A stretch of DNA of 64,000 nucleotides from Luzula sylvatica (Eukaryota > Streptophyta > Magnoliopsida > Poales > Juncaceae): assembly GCA_946800325.1 (NCBI GenBank), contig OX326959.1, positions 19,126,862 through 19,190,861 on the forward strand, read 5' to 3'. Every line of letters begins with the position of its first letter. Position 1 is the first letter of the stretch. Below are positions 56,750-64,000 of this stretch, piece after piece. The notes under the pieces are model-generated. The model worked only from the letters and a program-made list of their open reading frames with translations. It made no database searches and was not told the DNA's origin. The position numbers and the translations under genes were made by a program.

Positions 56750-57205
56750 GTGCGTTCTGAACGAACTCAAAGTCCGTTCAGAACGGACCTGCCACATATC
56801 AAAACTTTAAACCTTGATTAGAACCAAACGTGTCACAGGGATGTGTGCGTTCGAACGAACAATCATGTCCGTTCGAACGGACAATTAGAATCCGTTCACC
56901 CACCTTCTGAGTGCGTTGAACGGACAATCCTTCCTGTGAATGGAAAAATGTAACAGGGATGTGTGCGTTCGAACGAACACACATGTGCGTTCGAACGGAC
57001 AACCTGGAATCCGTTCACCCACTTTTCAGTGCGTTGAACGGACTCTTGTTCCTGTGAATGCAAAATGCTATGTATAATTGAGTCCGTTACGAACGGACAT
57101 TGTCCGTTCGAACGGACCCAAGATGTACTTGCACGTTATTTTGAAACGGCTAGTGCAAACTATAAGTGCGTTCTGAACGGACTTTATGCGTTCGAACGCA
57201 CTACA
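56750..57205. repeat. Cluster of ~12 GTCCGTTCGAACGGAC-type palindromes in U3
   Basis: Perfect 16-bp palindromes GTCCGTTCGAACGGAC occur near 56867 and 57101. Variants have one extra central base (GTCCGTTCAGAACGGAC near 56772, GTCCGTTACGAACGGAC near 57082, GTGCGTTCTGAACGGAC near 57167), GTGC/GCAC arms, or a shortened centre (GTGCGTTGAACGGAC near 57030). All lie upstream of the TATA box. Such dyads are candidate enhancer or protein-binding sites of the LTR promoter; that role is inferred. Confidence 0.9.
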
Positions 57206-57232
57206 AGTTTTCTGAAGGATTTCTATAGAGAG

Positions 57233-57240
57233 TATAAATA
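57233..57240 (+). promoter_or_regulatory. TATA box of the LTR promoter
   Basis: TATAAATA in the context TATAGAGAGTATAAATAGAATC lies about two thirds of the way into the LTR, after the palindrome cluster. Transcription would start about 30 bp downstream. The solo LTR has GTGTAAATAG at the same point. Confidence 0.7.
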
Positions 57241-57825
57241 GAATCCTTCATGGGTCTCTCTCGCTCACCTCTTCACTTTCAAACATTCAAACCTAAAAAG
57301 AGAGAAACCCTAAGCTGTGATTATCTATCTCCATTGATAGCTTGAGAAACCCTCTTTAGATCGTTGATCTACTTTCGATATTCTCCACTAATCGTATCCC
57401 ACTCACGTGACCGATCACGTTGTAGCTCGATTAGTGAAAAAGTGTAATAGGCTAGTGCAACAAATTGTAAAGAGCCTAAGCTATAGATCGATAGAAGCGT
57501 GTAAATCGATCTAGGCAAATCCTTGTAATCGAGTTGAGTTGGAATTCAATCGAAAGCCAAAAAGAGGCACAAGGCATTCCCGGAGACGTAGGTACTCACA
57601 AATAATTGAGTCGGTCAATTAAGCGAGTAAAGGATGAGTTAAAGCTACAAAGCAACCACCTACCGAACTTCGTAAACAAACATCTTGTGTCAAAGTGTTT
57701 GTACGGTATCATCTTTATCATCTAAATTATTATTTATTCCGCACCGTAAATTAGGTTTAAATCTAAACTAAGTGTAAGTTAGATTGCCAAATTTACCCCC
57801 CTCTAGGTTAGAATTAACAAACAAT

Positions 57826-57837
57826 TGGTATCAGAGC
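57826..57837 (+). other. Primer-binding site, TGGTATCAGAGC
   Basis: This 12-mer is complementary to the 3' end of initiator tRNA-Met and lies 2 bp after the LTR. It primes minus-strand DNA synthesis in most plant Copia elements. Confidence 0.93.
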
Positions 57838-57899
57838 AAAATACTAACCGTCTCTTTTGAGTAAAGTGACAACTTGTATAACGATCAAGGCCTTGTTCG

Positions 57900-59066
57900 A
57901 TGGATGATGTGGTAGAAAGAGCAATTCAAGCTATGCTCCTCCAACGAACTTCAATGCCGAAACCATGTGCACCGCACTCTCCGAGCATCACCTCTCACTC
58001 ATACTCATCTAGTTTACCACATAACCGAGGTAATGAGGTAATTCTCAACCCTATACTCCATTCAATTAGTCCAACCTCGAGTTCTTGTTCCTCACCAAAA
58101 TTCAACACGAAACTCGAACTTGAATCATTCGACGACCTCTTAAGAGACGTTGATGAACCATGCTCAAATGAGAGAAAAGTCAAGAGCACAATTCTAGCTC
58201 TAAATGCAAAGGTAGCTTCCCTAGAACTATCAGTCAAAGCATACCAAGCACAATTAAAGGAATTCCAAGGCTTCTCAAAGTGTGAATGCAAAACCCTCAA
58301 CCTTGAGATATCACACCTAAGATTAGAACTCCAAAACTCCAAAGTAGAAAATGAATCCTTGAAGAAGCCTTGTGCATCACGTGCACCAATCACCCCGTCA
58401 TTGGATCAAATATTGAAAGGGGCGTTGGTGGGACAAAAGCCAAACGACAAGTCGTGTCTCGGGTTCAAAAAGGAGAGTAAACCCGGCCTCTCAAAATCCA
58501 ATGATCAAAAAGGTAAACGGGAGAACAATCAACGAAACAATCGCGGAAATGCATTCATATACCGTGATCAAAACAAAGGTAAAAATGTTAGAATGGAACA
58601 TCCTACACATAATCGGTTCTATCATAGGGATAACCACTTTACGCAACCATCATCCCATATACGTACCGATTTGGAACGACCCGAGTGTTGGTTTCAACGA
58701 GGATCAAATGGGTATTTTTATGAGGTGAATTACCCCGTCAACCGTCCATATCAACCGAGGGCTCCTGGACCTTACAACCATACGCGCAAACCTTTTCAAC
58801 CGAAAAACAATTTTGTCAACTCAACCAAACCGATACCTCAAAAGAAACCCCTAACAAACCAACTCTCAAATTACTTTGTCAAGAGTTCCAAAACCATCAA
58901 CAAACCAACAATTGCTTTTTGCAATTATTGTTGTAAGTTAGGACACATATCCACGAGTTGTGATCTTCGCTACCCAAAATCCACTCGAAAATTTGTATGG
59001 ATGCGTAAAGATAGACACACCATGGGCCCCTCCACCTCAAAGGGTGTTGGACCACCAAGGACCTAA
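57900..59066 (+). CDS. gag: Partial Copia gag (coiled-coil region and CCHC zinc knuckle), 388 aa
   Basis: The frame opens 62 bp after the primer-binding site. Residues about 75-160 form a likely coiled coil (LNAKVASLELSVKAYQAQL, LNLEISHLRLELQNSKVENE), followed by SLDQIL and a K/N/R-rich stretch. A CCHC knuckle CNYCCKLGHISTSC (CX2CX4HX4C) sits at residues 341-354, and a W-M-R-K-D segment follows. These are features of the C-terminal half of Sirevirus-type gag. The usual N-terminal capsid region of 200 or more residues is not visible, and the frame ends at PPRT-stop where gag-pol would continue. It is therefore internally deleted on both sides. An intact knuckle could still bind RNA if the protein were made, but particle assembly is unlikely. 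Confidence 0.82.
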   Translation: MDDVVERAIQAMLLQRTSMPKPCAPHSPSITSHSYSSSLPHNRGNEVILNPILHSISPTSSSCSSPKFNTKLELESFDDLLRDVDEPCSNERKVKSTILALNAKVASLELSVKAYQAQLKEFQGFSKCECKTLNLEISHLRLELQNSKVENESLKKPCASRAPITPSLDQILKGALVGQKPNDKSCLGFKKESKPGLSKSNDQKGKRENNQRNNRGNAFIYRDQNKGKNVRMEHPTHNRFYHRDNHFTQPSSHIRTDLERPECWFQRGSNGYFYEVNYPVNRPYQPRAPGPYNHTRKPFQPKNNFVNSTKPIPQKKPLTNQLSNYFVKSSKTINKPTIAFCNYCCKLGHISTSCDLRYPKSTRKFVWMRKDRHTMGPSTSKGVGPPRT

Positions 59067-59117
59067 ATCACGTGTGAAAGACTCACTCCCTCACCACACT
59101 ACCATAAGCCAAACATT

Positions 59118-59126
59118 AAGGGGGAG
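59118..59126 (+). other. Polypurine-tract-like sequence AAGGGGGAG after the gag frame
   Basis: A purine run (ATTAAGGGGGAGTA) lies about 50 bp after the gag stop. Copia elements often have AAGGGGGAG near the end of pol or before the 3' LTR. Here it probably marks where the lost pol region ended, and the sequence after it belongs to the region between pol and the accessory ORF. Confidence 0.4.
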
Positions 59127-59599
59127 TATAAGTACAAGAATTCATATTAGATTAACCTTCAATATGAATTCCCTATTTTTATAATTATCGACACACTTAC
59201 GAAAAGGGCGAGAAAGGTATTCTTGCTTCCATGTAGGCACACAAGAACGAAGAGAGAAATCGAAAAGCTCATCGTATACAAAACTTCACGATCTATCGTA
59301 GAAGAAAAATAAGCTCTAGAAATCGATCAAGAGTTGTCCTTCGTAAGCTTGGTTCTCGGGTCCATGACCGGAGCAAAGGTATAATCGCTCTATAAATAAC
59401 TTAAGCATTAAAACTATTTGTAGTTATACAAATATCATCGATTGTCTTGAATACTCGCATGCTCATTTTTATAAAAATTTTGTACACAAATTTTTCAAAA
59501 AAAAAAAAATTGCATACTTCCACATCCATAAAACCTATTTTAAATAAAAAAAATATATATTTTTGGAATTTTTGACACACAAAGCCTCTTCAAAATCAA

Positions 59600-60340
59600 A
59601 ATTTTAAAACTTCATCTCAGAAGATAATCCGTTACAACACACCAATGTGCGTTACAACGGAACTCAAGAAGGCAAGCTAAAACCTGCAACATCATAAGCT
59701 CCGTTACAACGGATAAACCAATCCGTTGCAACGGATATGCCCTCTCCGTGTTAATGGAATTTCCTACGTTACAACGGTCTACCTCAGCTCAGAAAGCCTC
59801 TCCAAACACAGAAGTCCGTTACAACGGATAAACCAATCCGTTACAACGGACATGTGCGTTACAACGAACATATTTCGTTGTAACGGACTACTGAAATACC
59901 AGATGATTACTCCACCAAATACGAACCAAATCTCCGGGTTAGTTGGCAAATCGGGAACAACGTTCTCACCCCGGTTGTCTAACTCAAAACCAATCTCGAA
60001 AGTCGAAACAAGGTATTGATCTACAACCTATGATACCAAGATACACCTTCTCTGCTCAGTATCTAGTCTGTTCGAACGAACAAAAGAGTGCGTTCGGAAC
60101 GGACAAATGAAGTCAACAAATACCATCCTACCAGACTCAAGTCCGTTCGAACGAACAAACAGTGCGTTCTGAACGGACAGATGAAATGTATGATTATGAC
60201 GGCTTTTCATATTATGGCGCCTTTCCCAACAGTTGCAAGTGCGTTCGAACGAACTCAAAGACCTCTCACCTGCAACTCCGCCTTTTACCCAGAAGCGTGT
60301 GCGTTCGAACGCACATGAATGTCCGTTCGAACGGACTCGT
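59600..60340. repeat. Second palindrome cluster: CCGTTACAACGG type, then CGTTCGAACG type
   Basis: From 59630 to 59890 about nine copies of CGTTACAACG-type dyads occur (TCCGTTACAACGGA, TCCGTTGCAACGGA, GTGCGTTACAACGAAC). From 60070 to 60340 about seven copies of the LTR type occur (GTCCGTTCGAACGAAC, GTGCGTTCTGAACGGAC, GTGCGTTCGAACGCAC, GTCCGTTCGAACGGAC). The TTACAA-centred class is not seen in the LTRs. The cluster ends about 210 bp before the likely start of the accessory ORF, so it could serve as a second, internal promoter region; that is inference. Confidence 0.85.
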
Positions 60341-60552
60341 CGTATTTACTCTCCATCTGCATGCAACCGACCCTCATCAATGGACACGATGGTTCATCTT
60401 CTCGTACGAAGAGACGTAAAGGGACACGATTTACATTCTTAAAACCCTTGCCCTTATCTTCTCTCTCAAAAGCTCCTTCAAAAACTCATTCGTTTGAACC
60501 ATTTCTCTCTCTTTCAAAAACTCCTTCTCTTCTCTCTCAAAAGCTTGATTTC

Positions 60553-61770
60553 ATGGATGCCAATCGAAGCCTCATATCAAAAGGGAAATCCAAGGAAAAG
60601 AAGAGAACAGGAGAAAGCTCGAAAGCTCAAGAAATACCACCGCCTCCATCGATTGTCCGCATGAAGAGGGGCACGCCAGCCAACAGGCCTAATCACAGCG
60701 CACGAATGCAAGCAGATTACGATTTCACCAATCCGAATAACGATTATCTCTTTCGAAATCCGGAAGCCGGACTCCTCTTCAATAGCGTTGTGGTAAGGAG
60801 ACCCCTCTCAAAATCTTACTATTACGAGTTTCCACGAAATTGTTCTATTCTTTCCGACAAGATCGAGGAAATCGAGCGAAAATGGGGATTTGCAAACCTT
60901 GCGCGTCTCAACGAGAGGTCGTATGAGATCATCACTCGGCTATTCTATACAAACGCCATTTTCGATCATGCCGAAGATAAGATAACCTCTTTTATTCTCG
61001 GTGAGGAAGTCGTAATCTCGGTGCAGAATTTGTGCGACTTGTTCGGGCTCAAAGATGATGGAGAGAAGGTGTACAACGACCGCTGGGGGGAAATTGAAAC
61101 CGAAGGGTTCGAAACCATGAAGAAAGTGGTCACGAATAGATACGCATCACAATCAGCAGTGTCACACTTGGCCGCTCCTGAAAAATTCGTCTGGATAATT
61201 GGTAATAACATTCTCGCTCCTGTTGCAAAATTGAGAGCAAACCTCGAAGATCGAAATATCTTGTTTTTATATCGCATGTGGTACGAGGACCAACTACCCG
61301 TCCATGTGCCTTATCTCATATTAAGCCACATGGAAAGCGCCATGAACCTAAGGAATGCATCGTTACCCTACGGAACGTTGATCGCTCGAATGTTGAACCT
61401 CCAAGGAGTCTCGATCCCGGTGGAAGATTGGGATTTCCGACCTGAACCACCGATCAACCTCGCGTCAAAATTAAACCTTCTGCGTCAAAGGTTTCGGTAT
61501 TCGGCACAAGCTCATGAATGGATTATCGATCACCCAGATGAAGAGGGAGCGTTCCACCTTCCTCCAAATCCTACCCGTTGGTTGGAGGGTGACGCTCAAT
61601 CCGACCAGGGCAGTGAAAACCAGGCTCGAACACGTGAGAGGAGGGAGAGTGTAAGAAGTTCGAACGTCCCGATGGAAAGGGACGAAAGGCGGTTCGCTCA
61701 CATAACGTCGTTGTTAGAGGCAATGAATAAGCGTATGGAGCGACATGAACGAGGGATTCGAAATGAATAA
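60553..61770 (+). CDS. Retroelement accessory protein of the 'putative plant transposon protein' type, 405 aa, in env position
   Basis: The open frame extends back to 60319, but its first part translates a CT-rich leader; the ATG at 60553 (MDANRSLISKGKSKEKKRTG) is the better start. The conserved middle includes LLFNSVVVRRPLSKSYYYEF, ERKWGFANLARLNERSYEII, TRLFYTNA, VVISVQNLCDLFGL, a tryptophan/proline region with PVHVPYLILSHM, and NLRNASLPYGTLIARMLNL. This resembles the domain annotated in plants as putative plant transposon protein, often found in the extra ORF of Sirevirus-like elements, sometimes called env-like. There is no signal peptide or clear transmembrane helix, so an envelope role is not supported. 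The C-terminus is charged (RERRESVR, NKRMERHERGIRNE). Its molecular function is unknown. The G-rich array begins 13 bp after the stop. Confidence 0.75.
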   Translation: MDANRSLISKGKSKEKKRTGESSKAQEIPPPPSIVRMKRGTPANRPNHSARMQADYDFTNPNNDYLFRNPEAGLLFNSVVVRRPLSKSYYYEFPRNCSILSDKIEEIERKWGFANLARLNERSYEIITRLFYTNAIFDHAEDKITSFILGEEVVISVQNLCDLFGLKDDGEKVYNDRWGEIETEGFETMKKVVTNRYASQSAVSHLAAPEKFVWIIGNNILAPVAKLRANLEDRNILFLYRMWYEDQLPVHVPYLILSHMESAMNLRNASLPYGTLIARMLNLQGVSIPVEDWDFRPEPPINLASKLNLLRQRFRYSAQAHEWIIDHPDEEGAFHLPPNPTRWLEGDAQSDQGSENQARTRERRESVRSSNVPMERDERRFAHITSLLEAMNKRMERHERGIRNE

Positions 61771-61783
61771 GCGTTGTTAGAGG

Positions 61784-64000
61784 TAAAAATCTCCAAAAGG
61801 GGGGTAGGGGGTACAAATGTCCTAAGGGGGGGTAGGGGGTAAAAATCTCCAAAGGGGGGGGGGGGGGTAGGGGGTAAAAATATCCAAAGGGGGGGGGGGG
61901 TAGGGGGTAAAAATCTCCAAAGGGGGGGTAGGGGGTAAAAATCTCCAAAGAGGGGGGGGGGGGGGTAGGGGGTAAAAATCTTCAAAGGTGGGATATGGGG
62001 TAAAACTGTCCGAAGGGGGAGTAGGGGTAAAAATCTCCAAAGCGGGGGTAGGGGGTTAAAATCTCCACAGGGGGGGTAGGGGGTAAAAATCTCTAAAGGG
62101 GGGGTAGGGGGTAAAAATCTCCAAAGGGGGGGGGGTAGGGGGTAAAAACTCCAAAGGGGGGGGGGGGTAGGGGGTAAAAATCTCCAAAGGGGGGGGGGGT
62201 AGGGGGTAAAATTATCCAAAGGGGGGGTAGGGGGTAAAAATCTCGGAAGGGGGGGGGGGGGGGGGTAAAAATCTCCAAAGGTGGGATAGGGGGTAAAAAT
62301 CTCCAAAGGGCGGTAGGGGGTAAAAATCTCCAAAGGGGGTGTAGGGGGTAAAAATATCCAAAGGGGGGGGGGTAGGGGGTAAAAATCTCCAAAGGGGGGG
62401 GGGGTAGGGGGTAAAAAACTCCAAAGGGGGGGGGGTAGGGTGTACAAATATTCAAAGGGGGGGGGGGGGGTGTAGGTGGTAAAAATCTCTAAAGGGGGGG
62501 GGGGGGGGGTAGGTAGGTGGTAAAAATCTTCAAAGTCGGGTAGAAGGTAAAAATCTCCAAAGGGGGGGGGTAGGGGATAAAAATCTCCAAAGGCGGGGGG
62601 GGGGGGGGGGGGTAGGGGGTAAAAATATCCAAAGGGGTGTAGGGGTAAAAATCTCGGAAGGGTGTTAGGAGGGTAAAAATCTCCAAATGGGGGGGGGGGG
62701 GTAGGGGTAAAAATCTCTCAAGGGGGGGGGGGGGGGTAGGTGGTAAAAATCTCCATAAGGGGGTAGGGGGTAAAAATCTCCCAACGGGGGGTAGGGGGTA
62801 AAAATCTCCAAAGGGGGGGTAGGGGGTAAAAATCTCCTAAGGGGGGGTAGGGGGTAAAAATCTCCAAAGGGGGGGGGGGGGGTAGGGGGTAAAAATATCC
62901 AAAGGGTGGGTAGGGTGTAAAAATCTCTAAAGCGGGGGTAGGGGGTATAAATCTCCCAAGGGGCGGTAGGGGGTAAAAATCTCCAAAGGGGGGGTAGGGG
63001 GTAAAAATCTCCAAAGGGGGGGGGGGGTAGGGGGTAAAAATCTCCAAAGGGGGGGGTGGGTAAGGCGTAAAAATATCCAAAAGGGGGGTAGGGGGTAAAA
63101 ATATCGGAAGGGGGGGGGGGGTAGGGAGTATAAATCTCCGAAGGGGGGGGGGGGTAGGGGGTAAAAATCTCCAAAGGGGGGGGGGTAGGGGGTAAAAATC
63201 TCCAAAAGGGGGGTAGGGGTAAAAATCTTCAAAGGGGGGGGGGGGGGGGGGTAGGGGGTAAAAATCTCTAAAGGGGGGGGGGGGGTAGGTGGTAAAAATC
63301 TCCAAAGTGGGGTAGGGAGTAAAAATCTCCAAAGGGGGGGCAGGGTGTAAAAATCTCCAAAGGGGGGGGGGGGGGGGGGTGGGGGTAAAAATCTCCGAAA
63401 GGGGGGGGTAGGAGGGTAAAAATCTCCAAAGAGGGGGGGGGGTAGGTGGTAAAAATCTCCATAGGGGTGGTAGGGCGTAAAAATCTCCATAGGGGGGGGG
63501 TAGGGGGTAAAAAACTCCGAAGGGGGGGGGGGGGTAGGGGGGTAAAAATCTCCAAAGGGGGGGGGGGGGTAGGGGGTAAAAAACTCCAAAGGGGGGGGGG
63601 GGGGTAGTGGGTAAAAATCTCCATTGGGGGGGGGGGGGGTAGGGGGTAAAAAACTCCGAAGGGGGGGGGGGGGGTAGGGGGGTAAAAATCTCCAAAGGGG
63701 GGGGGGTAGGGGGTAAAAAACTCCAAAGGGGGGGGGGGTAGTGGATAAAAATCTCCATTGGGGGGGGGGGGTAGGGGGTAAAAATCTCCTATGGTGGTGT
63801 AGGGGGTAAAAAACTCCAAATGGGGTGTAGGGGGTAAAAAAACTCCGAAGGGGGGGGGGGGTAGGGTGGTAAAAATCTCCAAAGGGGGGGGGGGGGGTAG
63901 GGGGTAAAAATCTCCAAAGTTGGGATTGGGGGTCAAAATGTCCGAAGGGGGAGTAGGGGGGTAAAAATCTCCTAAGGGGGGTTGGGGGTTAAAATCTCCA
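61784..64000. repeat. G-rich minisatellite, continuation to the window edge
   Basis: The same ~28-bp monomer in the same orientation resumes directly after the retroelement and continues past the window end. More monomers here have AAAAACTCCAAAG or TAAAAATATCC variants than in most of the main array, so it resembles the 53-56-kb end of that array more than the 38-50-kb part. It has the same stop-free C-rich strand and no gene. Confidence 0.96.

Larger units (their letters stand above)
56416..57823 (+). repeat. 5' LTR of the Sirevirus-like element, 1,408 bp
   Basis: It starts TGTTGGTTCAAATTTCC and ends GAATTAACAAACA, directly before the primer-binding site. It is homologous to the solo LTR at 6022-7268 (opposite orientation), which fixes both ends. 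It contains about a dozen CGTTC-GAACG palindromes at 56750-57205 and a TATA box after them. The end region CTCTAGGTTAGAATTAAC is shared by both copies. Confidence 0.92.
56416..61783 (+). mobile_element. Defective Sirevirus-like Copia retrotransposon (5' LTR, partial gag, env-position ORF; pol and 3' LTR missing)
   Basis: The order is LTR (56416-57823), initiator tRNA-Met primer-binding site (57826-57837), C-terminal part of gag (57900-59066), a palindrome-rich spacer, and a retroelement accessory ORF (60553-61770). Nothing resembling protease, integrase, reverse transcriptase or RNase H is present, and no second LTR occurs before the G-rich array resumes at about 61784. Large LTRs, a gag of this type with one CCHC knuckle and an extra ORF after pol are features of Sirevirus elements. 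It cannot transpose on its own and, lacking a 3' LTR, probably not at all. The base before TG is the end of a GGGTA pentamer (56411-56415); AGGTA stands at the other junction (61781-61785), a possible imperfect TSD. Confidence 0.88.

Noticed and set aside
60319..60552. N-terminal extension of the retroelement accessory ORF from the ATG at 60319
   Set aside because: The extension translates the palindrome cluster and a CT-rich leader; the conserved protein begins after the ATG at 60553.
60553..61770. True viral envelope protein
   Set aside because: No signal peptide, transmembrane anchor or glycoprotein-like cysteine pattern; similarity is to a plant retroelement accessory domain of unknown function.
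37326..64000. CRISPR-like array (regular ~28-bp repeats)
   Set aside because: There are no unique spacers; repeats abut directly, and this is eukaryotic DNA.
37326..64000. Interstitial telomeric repeat because of TAGGGGG words
   Set aside because: Plant telomeres are TTTAGGG; the unit here is 28 bp with TAAAAATCTCC and no TTTAGGG tandem.
1..64000. tRNA, rRNA or organellar insertions
   Set aside because: I looked for tRNA cloverleaf boxes and rRNA-like or plastid gene stretches and saw none that I could support by eye.

Overview
This is nuclear DNA of a flowering plant, almost certainly a eudicot. The evidence is AT-rich intergenic DNA, genes with short GT-AG introns, plant-specific gene families (URGT sugar-nucleotide transporter, CCX exchanger, F-box/FBA), Copia elements primed by initiator tRNA-Met, and typical plant hAT, Mutator and Helitron debris. 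The species cannot be named from the sequence alone.

Layout. 1-8.7 kb is repeat debris: a small fold-back element, a reverse-oriented Copia LTR/PBS remnant, eleven head-to-tail copies of a ~124-bp repeat, and a clean 1,247-bp solo LTR with a 5-bp target duplication. 8.7-15.4 kb is gene-bearing: a complete five-exon UDP-rhamnose/UDP-galactose transporter (+), a decayed F-box gene (-), and a complete four-exon mitochondrial ribosomal protein mS23 gene (-) with a glycine-rich tail and site II promoter motifs. 15.4-30.3 kb is mostly transposon territory: two Helitron 3' ends, a 668-bp hAT-type element (8-bp TSD), a 2.7-kb Mutator-like element (9-bp TSD) and local tandem duplications. 30.5-32.3 kb holds a complete four-exon cation/calcium exchanger (CCX) gene. 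34.9-36.5 kb holds a fragment of an ACR11/DS12-type ACT-domain gene and unrecognised exon-like sequence.

From 36.65 kb to the window end the sequence is dominated by very G-rich minisatellite DNA. A 0.7-kb GC-rich array passes directly into a ~19-kb array of a ~28-bp monomer with core TAAAAATCTCCAAAG between poly-G runs, which resumes at 61.78 kb and runs off the window. Monomer variants recur in the same order at ~1.25, ~2.5 and ~3.9-5.0 kb, so the array has higher-order structure. Its C-rich strand has no stop codon in any frame, which produces hundreds of spurious proline-rich ORFs.

Embedded in the array at 56.4-61.8 kb is a defective Sirevirus-like Copia element. It has a 1,408-bp 5' LTR, a PBS, the C-terminal half of gag with a CCHC knuckle, no protease/integrase/RT/RNase H, an ORF of the plant retroelement accessory (env-position) type, and no 3' LTR. 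Its LTR belongs to the same family as the solo LTR at 6.0-7.3 kb. Both LTRs, and the internal spacer, are studded with palindromes of the type GTCCGTTCGAACGGAC.

The three intact host genes (nucleotide-sugar transport, mitochondrial translation, cation exchange) show no functional linkage. The most unusual content is the G-rich array and its relation to the retroelement.
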